15,778 nucleotides of DNA from a candidate division BRC1 bacterium ADurb.BinA292. Lineage in GTDB: Bacteria > Sumerlaeota > Sumerlaeia > MVZB01. Location: assembly GCA_002068205.1 (NCBI GenBank), contig MVZB01000052.1, positions 1-15,778 of the forward strand, in the 5' to 3' direction. The position numbers and the translations under genes are program-made. Below are positions 1 through 5,507 of this stretch, piece after piece. Below the pieces are notes generated by a model, which had not been told where the DNA came from, did no database searches, and saw only the letters and a list, made by a program, of their open reading frames with translations. Positions within the stretch are counted from its first letter, which is position 1. Every line of letters starts with the position of its first letter.

Positions 1-6
1 CGCGGG

Positions 7-36
7 GCGGGTTATGAGGAAACCGTTGAAACGGTT
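7..36. repeat. 30-bp palindrome-bearing repeat, left copy
   Basis: This segment contains the inverted repeat AAACCGTT-GA-AACGGTTT (20-37). The 30 bases at 7-36 match 1356-1385 at 27 of 30 positions in the same orientation, so the exported-protein gene at 162-1289 is bracketed by direct copies. The form resembles REP-like dispersed palindromes, although no RAYT transposase is visible here. Confidence 0.7.
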
Positions 37-70
37 TGATGGCGATGACGATACGATGGATTCTGATGCG

Positions 71-99
71 TTGCCGACGGTGAGAGCGCATGTTATGCT
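71..99 (+). promoter_or_regulatory. Candidate sigma-70-type promoter
   Basis: A TTGCCG -35 box (71-76) and a TATGCT -10 box (94-99) are separated by 17 bases. Each matches the consensus at four of six positions. Transcription would begin near 106, giving a leader of about 55 bases before the ATG at 162. The site lies between the left 30-bp repeat and the gene. No experimental support is available. Confidence 0.4.
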
Positions 100-161
100 C
101 CCCCTCTCAGCTTGCGGTGCGGACAGACTGGCAACAGGAAGGCAGGGGCGGCAGAGCGGCA

Positions 162-1289
162 ATGAATGGCCTGAATCGACGTCTAGGGATTGGACTGATC
201 GTGCTGGCGATCGCGCTGCTCGCCCCCGCGCCGGGGGCACAGGAATCCGCCCCGGCGCGGCGTCCGGACCCGCCGATCTCGGGCCAGCAGGCGTTTGACT
301 CGTTGCCGGAAGCGGCTGCGCCGTCGGACGGTCCGCCGGCGCCGACGCATCCGTTGCTTGCGCCGGTCGAAGCCGGCGCGCCCGAGCTGGCCTGGCTTCA
401 GGAACGGCGCCGCTGGCTGGCGCATCAGCCGGCCGATGTCGCGGTCTACCGGCAGGTCGCCGAGCAACTGGCCGAACGGAAGGCCTGGTTCCCGGCCATT
501 GAAATCCTCTGGTTTGCGGAGAAAATCGCGCAGGATGCGGCGACGCGCGAGGCGCTCAACCGCCGGATGGTGGAGCTGGAGGGGCAGACCCGGGAGGTCG
601 GCCAGCGCATCGATACGGCGGTCCAGCTCTGGGGGGCGGGGCATCAACCCGACGCGCTGGCGAACCTGCAGGAGATCCGCGACGAATACCCCTACGCCGA
701 ACAGGCCTACTATCAGAGCGGGCTGCTGCTCAACCAGACGTATCAGCAGCAGGTGGGCAAGGCGGAGGAGGCCGAACAGCTCCCGCCGCTGGAGATCCGC
801 CGGCAACTGTTTCAGGTCATCCACCGGCTGCTGGCGTCGACGATTCTGATCGATCCGCTGTTCTACGACGCCTACTACCAGCTGTCGCTGTTGCGCTCGC
901 TGATGCCGGACGATGCCGAATTCGTGCGGCAGAGCGATGTTCTGTCGCAGCGCGCGATGACCTTTTACAGTCAGTTGATGCCGGCGATGGAAGTGCTGGA
1001 TGGCGGCGACCGGTCGGCGGCGGCGCTGGCGCGGGCGGCCGAGGCGTTCACGCAGATCGGCGCCGGGGAATATGCCGTCTACGCCTGGCAGGCGGCGCTG
1101 GCCCAGCCCGACATCACGCCGGAGCTGGCGGCACAGGGGGGCGGCGCCATCGCGCGGATCCGCGCGGAGGGGCTGGGGGGCGCGGGGGGCGGCGGCGGCG
1201 TTGGCGGCGCGCAATCCGAAGGGCGATCCGACGAGGCTGGGGCGGACGGTGAGACAAGCAGCACGCCCGCCCAGCCGGTTCTGCCGTAG
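162..1289 (+). CDS. Exported helical-repeat (TPR-like) protein of unknown function
   Basis: This encodes 375 residues. The ATG at 162 was chosen because it is followed at once by a signal peptide: a basic start (MNGLNRR), a hydrophobic core (residues 8-20) and a likely cleavage site near APGAQE. An earlier in-frame start at 90 would bury that signal. Residues about 70-330 are rich in Ala, Leu, Gln and Tyr and read as paired amphipathic helices, like TPR or Sel1-type repeats (for example around VAVYRQVAEQLAERKAWFPA and AYYQSGLLLNQTYQQQ). The C-terminus is low-complexity: a glycine run, then an acidic Ser/Thr/Pro tail. A periplasmic or envelope scaffold role is likely, but the partner is unknown. 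Shine-Dalgarno support is weak (AGGGG about 12 bases upstream). The gene is alone and flanked by 30-bp direct repeats. Confidence 0.75.
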   Translation: MNGLNRRLGIGLIVLAIALLAPAPGAQESAPARRPDPPISGQQAFDSLPEAAAPSDGPPAPTHPLLAPVEAGAPELAWLQERRRWLAHQPADVAVYRQVAEQLAERKAWFPAIEILWFAEKIAQDAATREALNRRMVELEGQTREVGQRIDTAVQLWGAGHQPDALANLQEIRDEYPYAEQAYYQSGLLLNQTYQQQVGKAEEAEQLPPLEIRRQLFQVIHRLLASTILIDPLFYDAYYQLSLLRSLMPDDAEFVRQSDVLSQRAMTFYSQLMPAMEVLDGGDRSAAALARAAEAFTQIGAGEYAVYAWQAALAQPDITPELAAQGGGAIARIRAEGLGGAGGGGGVGGAQSEGRSDEAGADGETSSTPAQPVLP

Positions 1290-1355
1290 AGGGGGAAGGC
1301 GGTTGATGGGCTCAGGGGGCCTCCGATGGACGGGGTGAGGCGGAGAATGAAATGA

Positions 1356-1474
1356 GCGGGTTGCGGGGAAACCGTTGAAACGGTTAGAAACATTTGTTGT
1401 AACGAGTCACCGGGCCGCGGCCCGGTGCTAATGACAGGGCCCCGAGGGGCCCAAGAAAAGCCCGCCGGCGCGGG
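1356..1474. repeat. Composite palindromic element (right copy of 30-bp repeat plus three more palindromes)
   Basis: Four hairpin-forming sequences lie within about 120 bases. They are AACCGTT-GA-AACGGTT (1370-1385), the perfect 20-bp palindrome CACCGGGCCGCGGCCCGGTG (1408-1427), GGGCCCC-GA-GGGGCCC (1437-1452), and CCCGC-CGGC-GCGGG (1461-1474). The first 30 bases repeat the left copy at 7-36. The arrangement fits a clustered REP/BIME-like element; a minus-strand 71-codon frame across it (1384-1599) is not convincing as a gene. Confidence 0.7.
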
Positions 1475-1783
1475 CGGTCAGCAAGCCGCAAACGGTAGTT
1501 ATCGAATTCCGCCCCGAGGAGACGACCGCCGGGGTTGGCCCTGGCAAGAAGGCCCGCAATGGCGAGTAGGCCTCCACCCGATGGGACGATCTCAAGCACT
1601 ACTGGCTGGCTGATTGTTCGCGACTGACCGGACGCTTCACGACGGCTTTGACGTTCCCCTGAGAAGATGAAAATCAGGTCCGTTCGTGCATGGGCGAGAT
1701 GCGCCGCCCCGCGGGGAGGGGCCGTTTTCCGCCCCGCTGAGGCGGCCCATGCGGACGGATCTTGTCAGCGGAAACAGACGGGA

Positions 1784-1812
1784 TCGCGAAAGACGCGAAG
1801 GGGCACGAAAGG
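1784..1812. repeat. GCGAAAGACGCGAAGG-type intergenic repeat
   Basis: The segment iterates short units of the form GCGAAAGACGCGAAGGGGC followed by ACGAAAGG. It belongs by appearance with the related tract at 1978-2010. Similar GGCGC(A/G)AAGACGC-type filler is familiar from intergenic regions of many environmental bacteria. No coding signal is seen. Confidence 0.5.
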
Positions 1813-1884
1813 GATGGGAATGGGAAGCGACCGGCGGGGGCGCCGGTCCCACACCGGGGTGGCGCGTCGCTCGGCTATTCGCTG

Positions 1885-1901
1885 GCATCCCTGCGGGGTG
1901 C
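1885..1901. repeat. REP-like hairpin, isolated copy
   Basis: GCATCCC-TGC-GGGGTGC forms a 7-bp stem with one G-T wobble position. It is the same element found twice at 4251-4343, including the preceding TGG and the following G-run. Confidence 0.6.
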
Positions 1902-1911
1902 GGGGGGATTC

Positions 1912-1948
1912 GGGAGCCGAGGACGAGGGACGAGAGCCGGGAGCCGAG
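1912..1948. repeat. Purine-rich GAGCCGAGGACGAGGGACGAG repeat, copy 1
   Basis: This is one of four dispersed tracts built from GACGAG, GAGGGAC and GAGCCG words (others at 6259-6291, 7936-7968 and 14584-14621). Copy 1 and the copy at 14584 share the order GAGCCGAGGACGAGGGACG and then GAGCCGA followed by a TTTTGG/TTCTGG segment, so they look like true homologous copies rather than chance low complexity. Confidence 0.6.
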
Positions 1949-1977
1949 TTTTGGGGAGGGCCGTGTTGGGGGCGATG

Positions 1978-2010
1978 TAGCTCACGGCGAGGCGCAGAGA
2001 CGCGGAGGGG
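1978..2010. repeat. CTCACGGCGAGGCGCAGAGACG-type intergenic repeat
   Basis: The segment TAGCTCACGGCGAGGCGCAG followed by AGACGCGGAGGGG iterates a GGCGCAGAGACGC motif. It resembles the widespread intergenic 'cacgcaaaggcgcaaagacgc' filler of environmental genomes. I see no gene in it. Confidence 0.5.
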
Positions 2011-2057
2011 TGCAGGCGCGGAGGATGGAGAGGTGGATGGGATGAGTCGGGCTTGAA

Positions 2058-2218
2058 AAGGGGCGACGCGAGTCAGGAGAGCGGGGCTCCCAGGGTCAGA
2101 AGAGGGGCGTTGCAAGTCTCAGAAAAATCGCGCGTTCCGCTTCGGGAAAGCGGCGTTCCGAGGTTCAAAAGACTGGCGTTTACGAGTTGAAGTGAGTGAG
2201 GTTCCCCAGCTTTGAGAC
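2058..2218. repeat. Seven tandem units of 23 bp, strongly diverged
   Basis: The interval divides into consecutive 23-base units beginning at 2058, 2081, 2104, 2127, 2150, 2173 and 2196, with no length change. The 5' half of a unit is typically G-rich and contains GGCGTTCC or a variant; the 3' half ends in an A-rich segment such as TCAGAAGA, TCAAAAGA or TGAAGTGA. Units differ at many positions, so the phase is preserved better than the sequence. There are no spacers, so this is not CRISPR. A possible eighth unit before 2058 is too weak to claim. Confidence 0.7.
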
Positions 2219-2289
2219 TAGAGGACTTCGCGGCGAAAAAGGGACTGGCGCGGGGACGATTTTTTTTCACCAAATGCTGCTGATTTGGC

Positions 2290-2317
2290 TTGCGCGAGGG
2301 CGGAACTGGGTTATAGT
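2290..2317 (+). promoter_or_regulatory. Candidate promoter of the speD homologue
   Basis: A TTGCGC -35 box (2290-2295) and a TATAGT -10 box (2312-2317, five of six consensus bases) are spaced by 16 bases. The initiation point would be near 2324, leaving a 150-base leader before the GTG at 2474. It is one of the few AT-richer spots in this GC-rich gap. Confidence 0.5.
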
Positions 2318-2344
2318 GAATCCGGCTCGCGTCCCGCCAGTGAG

Positions 2345-2442
2345 GGCGCGGCCAGTCCAGCCGCGCCGCAACCGCCGCCTCAGCGTCCATGCGGCCTCAC
2401 CCCCCCTGCCGCGGGCAGGGCCACTCGCCAGCGTGGCGGTGG
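2345..2442 (+). promoter_or_regulatory. Structured 5' leader of the speD homologue: three successive hairpins
   Basis: Three stems can be drawn from the sequence. They are GGCGCGGC (2345-2352) with GCCGCGCC (2360-2367), perfect over 8 bp with a 7-base loop; CCCTGCC (2404-2410) with GGCAGGG (2414-2420); and CCAC-T-CGCCA (2421-2430) with TGGCG-GTGG (2434-2442), with a bulged T. They end 31 bases before the GTG start. No known riboswitch class was recognised. GC-rich DNA forms hairpins easily, so function is unproven. Confidence 0.35.
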
Positions 2443-2473
2443 AAACCAATTCGAAACAAGGGGGTTTTATGAG

Positions 2474-2872
2474 GTGCAGAGAGGTCAACATCTACTGGTC
2501 GACTGCCGAAACGTAAATTCGTCGCTCTGCCTGAACGACGAGCTCTTCCTCGACGTGATGGCCCGCTCCGCTCGCCGGGCCGGCGCCACCGTCATCTCCC
2601 AAATCCGCTACAAATTCGGTCAGGACTCGCCGCCGGGATTCACGGCCATCGTGATGCTCGACGAAAGTCACGTTTCGGCCCACACCTACGCCGATCTGGG
2701 CTTGGTGGCACTCGATATCTTCACCTGTGGACACACCAACCCGCGCGATGTGCTTGCCGCCATGCGCGAGGAATTGGATCTGGGTGACGTCGAGATCCGG
2801 GCGGTTCCCCGATTTACCACACCCGATCCCGTCAACTCGCCCGATGGCGCCCTGAGCGGCGTCACGAACTAA
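2474..2872 (+). CDS. speD: SpeD-family pyruvoyl-dependent decarboxylase (AdoMet decarboxylase or ornithine/arginine decarboxylase)
   Basis: This encodes 132 residues, the usual size of a class 1 bacterial SpeD proenzyme. The GTG at 2474 was chosen: AAGGGGG (2458-2464) lies nine bases upstream and the family's HLLVD strand starts at residue 6. The autoprocessing motif is DESHVSAHTY. Ser65 would become the pyruvoyl group after Glu64-Ser65 cleavage; His70 and Cys85 (in DIFTCG) sit at +5 and +20, as in Thermotoga SpeD. So the proenzyme chemistry is intact. The segment after His70 reads TYADLGLVALDIFTCG rather than the usual TWPE-Y-G-Y type, and the N-terminus lacks the common D-x-x-GC motif. These differences, the adjacent DHS-like gene and the absence of a speE in the window leave the substrate open. 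SpeD relatives that decarboxylate L-ornithine or L-arginine are known from several of the candidate phyla. An out-of-frame ATG at 2469 overlaps the start. Confidence 0.85.
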   Translation: MQRGQHLLVDCRNVNSSLCLNDELFLDVMARSARRAGATVISQIRYKFGQDSPPGFTAIVMLDESHVSAHTYADLGLVALDIFTCGHTNPRDVLAAMREELDLGDVEIRAVPRFTTPDPVNSPDGALSGVTN

Positions 2873-2999
2873 CCGCGAGCCCCGCGGCCGGAGGCTCATC
2901 CGCCGGCGTGAAGCGCCGCGGCGGCGATGGCGACGTGCGTGCCATCGACGCCGGGCCAGTGCGCCGTGCGGTCCGCGGCGGCTCTCCTTGAAGCAGCCG

Positions 3000-3035
3000 G
3001 GTTCCCTCGCGTTTGCGAACGCGGGGGAACCTTTT
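3000..3035 (+). terminator. Strong intrinsic terminator after the speD homologue
   Basis: A 14-bp stem (GGTTCCCTCGCGTT, 3000-3013, with AACGCGGGGGAACC, 3018-3031) has one G-T wobble, a TGCG tetraloop and a following TTTT. It lies 127 bases after the speD stop and should separate speD transcription from the next gene unless read-through is controlled. Confidence 0.85.
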
Positions 3036-3147
3036 CATTTCCAACGCGCCGGCGCTGTGCTACGGGTAGGGCCATCGCCCGCCGACGGGGAGGGCGTTGC
3101 CCGGGCGAGTCGGCGTCCGACTTCCAACGAGACGGAGTTCACGCACC

Positions 3148-4227
3148 ATGGACCGCAATGCCTTGCACGACGGGACCCTGGACGGGCTCACGCCGCTCGA
3201 AAGTCTGGATCTGAGCCAGATCAAATCGTTCGCCGATCTGTTGCACGCGATGCGCCAGACGGCGTTTGCCGGCCGCCAGTTGGGGGAAGCGTTTGAAATC
3301 CTGGTCCAGATGATGCGCGACGCCGAGACGACGGTCGTCCTGACGCTGTCAGGCGCGATGACCGTCGCCAAGCAGGGGCGGATCATCTGCGAGCTGATCG
3401 ACCGGGGGCTGGTGCAGGCGATCGTCGCGACGGGCGCGCTGATGGCGCACGGGCTGACCGAGTCGATCGGGCTGACGCATTATCAATACGACCCGACGAT
3501 GGACGACCGCGAGCTGTTCGCCAAGGGATATAACCGAATTTACGACACGCTGGAGATGGAAGCCAATCTGAACAATGTCGAGCGGCTCGTGCGGGAGGTG
3601 CTGGACCACAACGCGCCGGAGGACGGGGTCTGGTCGTCGGCGCGGTTCTGCCGGGCGGTGGGCCGGCGGCTCGATGAGCTCGATGCCGGCGTGGGCATTC
3701 TGCGCAGCGCCTACCTGCGCGAGGTGCCGGTGTTCGTGCCGGCGTTCACCGACAGCGAGATGGGGTTGGACTTCTCGACGTGGGCGATGAGCAAGGCGCT
3801 GCAGGGGGCCGAGCTGGAGAGCCTGACGCCGGAGGAGATTTACCAGGCGGTGCCGAGCTACAATCCGTTCCTTGATTTGCAGGAGTATGCGCGGCTGATC
3901 GGTCGCGCCCGGACGCTGGGGATCTTTACGATCGGCGGGGGCGTGCCGCGCAACTGGGCGCAGCAGGTGGCCCCGTATTTCGACATCACCAACTACCGCA
4001 TCGGCACCGGGATGAAGGCGCCGCGGTTCAAGTACGGGGTGCGCATCTGCCCCGAGCCGGTGCATTGGGGGGGGCTGTCGGGCTGCACGTATTCGGAGGG
4101 CGTGAGCTGGGGCAAGTTCATGCCGCCGGAAGAGGGGGGGCGATTCGCCGAGGTGATGGCCGACGCGACGGCCGTCTGGCCGCTGCTGATGAAAGCGGTT
4201 TTCGAGGAGTTGGACAGGCAGGGGTAG
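3148..4227 (+). CDS. Deoxyhypusine-synthase-family protein, probable homospermidine/polyamine aminobutyl- or aminopropyl-transferring enzyme
   Basis: This encodes 359 residues, normal for the family (Pfam DS). The ATG at 3148 has GGAG (3134-3137) ten bases upstream; a hairpin AGTCGG-CGT-CCGACT (3108-3122) lies just before it. Family landmarks are the N-terminal NAD-binding stretch (LTLSGAMTVAKQG, then IVATGALMAHGLTES) and the C-terminal SEGVSWGK. Lys323 aligns with the lysine that forms the enzyme-imine intermediate in human DHS (Lys329), and Glu317 matches human Glu323. The human GGG..KHH segment is GGGVPRNWAQQ here, the bacterial-type version. Bacteria lack eIF5A, and characterised bacterial members make homospermidine or related polyamines; some databases use the name speY. 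The gene follows a SpeD homologue after a strong terminator, so it is probably a separate unit in the same pathway. NAD+ is the expected cofactor; the polyamine product cannot be fixed from sequence. Confidence 0.88.
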   Translation: MDRNALHDGTLDGLTPLESLDLSQIKSFADLLHAMRQTAFAGRQLGEAFEILVQMMRDAETTVVLTLSGAMTVAKQGRIICELIDRGLVQAIVATGALMAHGLTESIGLTHYQYDPTMDDRELFAKGYNRIYDTLEMEANLNNVERLVREVLDHNAPEDGVWSSARFCRAVGRRLDELDAGVGILRSAYLREVPVFVPAFTDSEMGLDFSTWAMSKALQGAELESLTPEEIYQAVPSYNPFLDLQEYARLIGRARTLGIFTIGGGVPRNWAQQVAPYFDITNYRIGTGMKAPRFKYGVRICPEPVHWGGLSGCTYSEGVSWGKFMPPEEGGRFAEVMADATAVWPLLMKAVFEELDRQG

Positions 4228-4250
4228 GGGGCGGGTGTGGCATTCATGTG

Positions 4251-4343
4251 GCATCCCTGCGGGATGCGGGGGAGGGGCGGCCGGCGACCGGTGGTGTCGC
4301 TGCGCTCAACCACCGGCTACGATCTGGCATCCCTGCGGAATGC
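4251..4343. repeat. REP-like hairpin cluster between convergent genes
   Basis: Two copies of a hairpin, GCATCCC-TGC-GGGATGC (4251-4267) and GCATCCC-TGC-GGAATGC (4327-4343), each preceded by TGG and followed by a G-run, flank a third stem CCGGTGGT (4288-4295) with ACCACCGG (4309-4316). The cluster sits where the DHS-like gene (+) and the foldase gene (-) converge, so it may act as a bidirectional transcription end. The second hairpin is inside the foldase reading frame. Confidence 0.7.
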
Positions 4344-5348
4344 GGGGGGGAGACCGGCGAGGGCGATCGTGGCTTCCTGGCGCATTTTCTCGTAAAGCTG
4401 AATCACGGGCTCGCGGCGCCGTTCGTGGCTGAAATGGTCCTCGACGACCGGTCGCGCCTCCTCGAAGGAAAGCTGCTTGCGCGGGCGGCGCGCCGCCACC
4501 CACACCAGGTGGTAGCCCATGGGGGATTGGACGACCTCACCGACCTGATTGACCTGCTGGGTGAAGGCGGCCTCGACCACTTCGGCGGGCAGGTTGACGT
4601 CGGCGGTGATCCAGCCGATCTTGCCGCCCTGGGCCGCGTGGGCGCCGTCGGAGTAGCGCCGCGCGAGCTCGGTGAAATCCTCGCCGGCCAGCCAGCGGTT
4701 GCGGAGGAGCGCCATCTCGCTGCGCAAGCGCTCATCGGCATCCGCTGAGTCGTCCCCCTCGGGGCGGAATTTCACGATCTGATAGATCAGCACGGCGTCG
4801 GGTTCGACATACCATTCGCGGTGGGCCTGGTAGTAGGCGCGCAGTTCCTCCTCGGTCGGCGGCTGGAGGTTGAGCAGCTTGTCCCACAGCTTGATCTCGG
4901 TCAGTTGGCGGCGGATGGCCATGCGCAGCGTGTGGGTGGTGTCGCCCATCTCGCGCATCGCGTCGGGGAGCGTGCGGCCGTGGGCGGTGAGGTATTCGGC
5001 GATGGTGCGGATCTCGTCGTCGACCTCGGCCTCGGAGACCTCGATGCCGTGTTCGGCGACGGCGGCCTCGATGATCCGGTCGAAGATGAGGCGGCGCAGG
5101 GCCTCGTCGCGGATCAGGGGGGCCTTTTCGTGCAGTTCGCGTTCCTCGATGCCCGGCGGGGCCTCGGCCAGCACGGCGTCGATTTCTTCTTCCAGTTGCA
5201 GGCGCGTGATCGGCAGGCCGTTGACGATCATCACCGTTTCGCGCGGGTCCTGGCCCGGCTCGGGCGCGGGGGGGGTATAGACGCACCCGCTCGCCGCGAG
5301 CGCCCAGACGACGATCAGCAAGCGATGACGAAGGGAGAGAGGGGACAC
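4317..5348 (-). CDS. SurA/PrsA-type peptidyl-prolyl isomerase lipoprotein
   Basis: This encodes 343 residues. The GTG at 5348 was preferred over a TTG at 5387: GGAAG lies seven bases upstream and the product then begins with a compact lipoprotein signal (RHRLLIVVWALAASGC), Cys22 being the lipidated residue. The TTG would fall almost at the predicted transcription start. Residues about 38-155 form a SurA_N-like helical chaperone region (VNGLPITRLQLEEEIDAVL onward). Residues about 180-288 are a single parvulin rotamase domain, with YQIVKF, LARRYSDGAHAAQGGKIGWI, and SPMGYHLVWV as the diagnostic strands. It should assist folding of exported proteins at the inner or outer membrane. The last residues (LPPAFRRDARS) and the TAG stop are encoded by the REP-like element, implying that the natural C-terminus was altered by that insertion. 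Confidence 0.85.
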   Translation of the reverse strand: MSPLSLRHRLLIVVWALAASGCVYTPPAPEPGQDPRETVMIVNGLPITRLQLEEEIDAVLAEAPPGIEERELHEKAPLIRDEALRRLIFDRIIEAAVAEHGIEVSEAEVDDEIRTIAEYLTAHGRTLPDAMREMGDTTHTLRMAIRRQLTEIKLWDKLLNLQPPTEEELRAYYQAHREWYVEPDAVLIYQIVKFRPEGDDSADADERLRSEMALLRNRWLAGEDFTELARRYSDGAHAAQGGKIGWITADVNLPAEVVEAAFTQQVNQVGEVVQSPMGYHLVWVAARRPRKQLSFEEARPVVEDHFSHERRREPVIQLYEKMRQEATIALAGLPPAFRRDARS

Positions 5349-5391
5349 GGGAGGGCTTCCGGGAGTGAAATCAGGCAGCGGCACCAATCCC

Positions 5392-5419
5392 AGTCTATCA
5401 CGACGCGCGGGGGAGACAA
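5392..5419 (-). promoter_or_regulatory. Candidate promoter of the foldase lipoprotein gene
   Basis: On the minus strand TTGTCT (5419-5414) and TAGACT (5397-5392) are spaced by 16 bases; each matches consensus at four positions. Initiation near 5386 would give a leader of about 38 bases holding the GGAAG site, which supports the GTG start at 5348. Confidence 0.45.
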
Positions 5420-5471
5420 CAGCGGCGGGGGAGCGTCGGGCGCGGGTCGGCGGCCGAGGGCGGGCGGAGAC

Positions 5472-5507
5472 GCGATGGCGATCGCGATAGCGATACGGAT
5501 CAGCGAT
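5472..5507. repeat. Hexanucleotide GCGATA/GCGATC tandem tract
   Basis: Six consecutive hexamers read GCGATG, GCGATC, GCGATA, GCGATA, CGGATC, AGCGAT. The tract touches the stop codon of the sensor gene (5507-5509) on the minus strand, so slippage here could affect where that frame ends. Confidence 0.5.

Larger units (their letters stand above)
1290..2473. other. Long non-coding, repeat-rich interval upstream of the speD homologue
   Basis: No convincing gene is present in these 1.18 kb; the open frames are repetitive, arginine- or proline-rich and lack plausible starts. In order it holds the right copy of the 30-bp repeat and three further palindromes (1356-1474), a GCGAAAGACGCGAAGG-type segment (1784-1812), a REP-like hairpin (1885-1901), a GACGAGGGACGAG-type purine tract (1912-1948), a GGCGCAGAGACGCGGAGG-type segment (1978-2010), seven 23-bp tandem units (2058-2218), a promoter (2290-2317) and a structured leader (2345-2442). 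The whole looks like a site that collects small repeats. Confidence 0.7.

Noticed and set aside
1384..1599. A 71-codon minus-strand frame (starting MLEIVPSGGGLL) across the composite palindromic element
   Set aside because: Its second half is simply the translation of the palindromes; no ribosome site or known family supports it. It could at most be a decayed fragment.
2058..2218. Possible CRISPR array
   Set aside because: The 23-bp units are directly adjacent with no spacers and differ from each other too much, and no cas gene is present.
2345..2442. Known AdoMet or SAH riboswitch in the speD leader
   Set aside because: The three stems do not match the conserved cores of SAM-I, SAM-II or SAH riboswitches that I can recall, so only a generic structured leader is reported.
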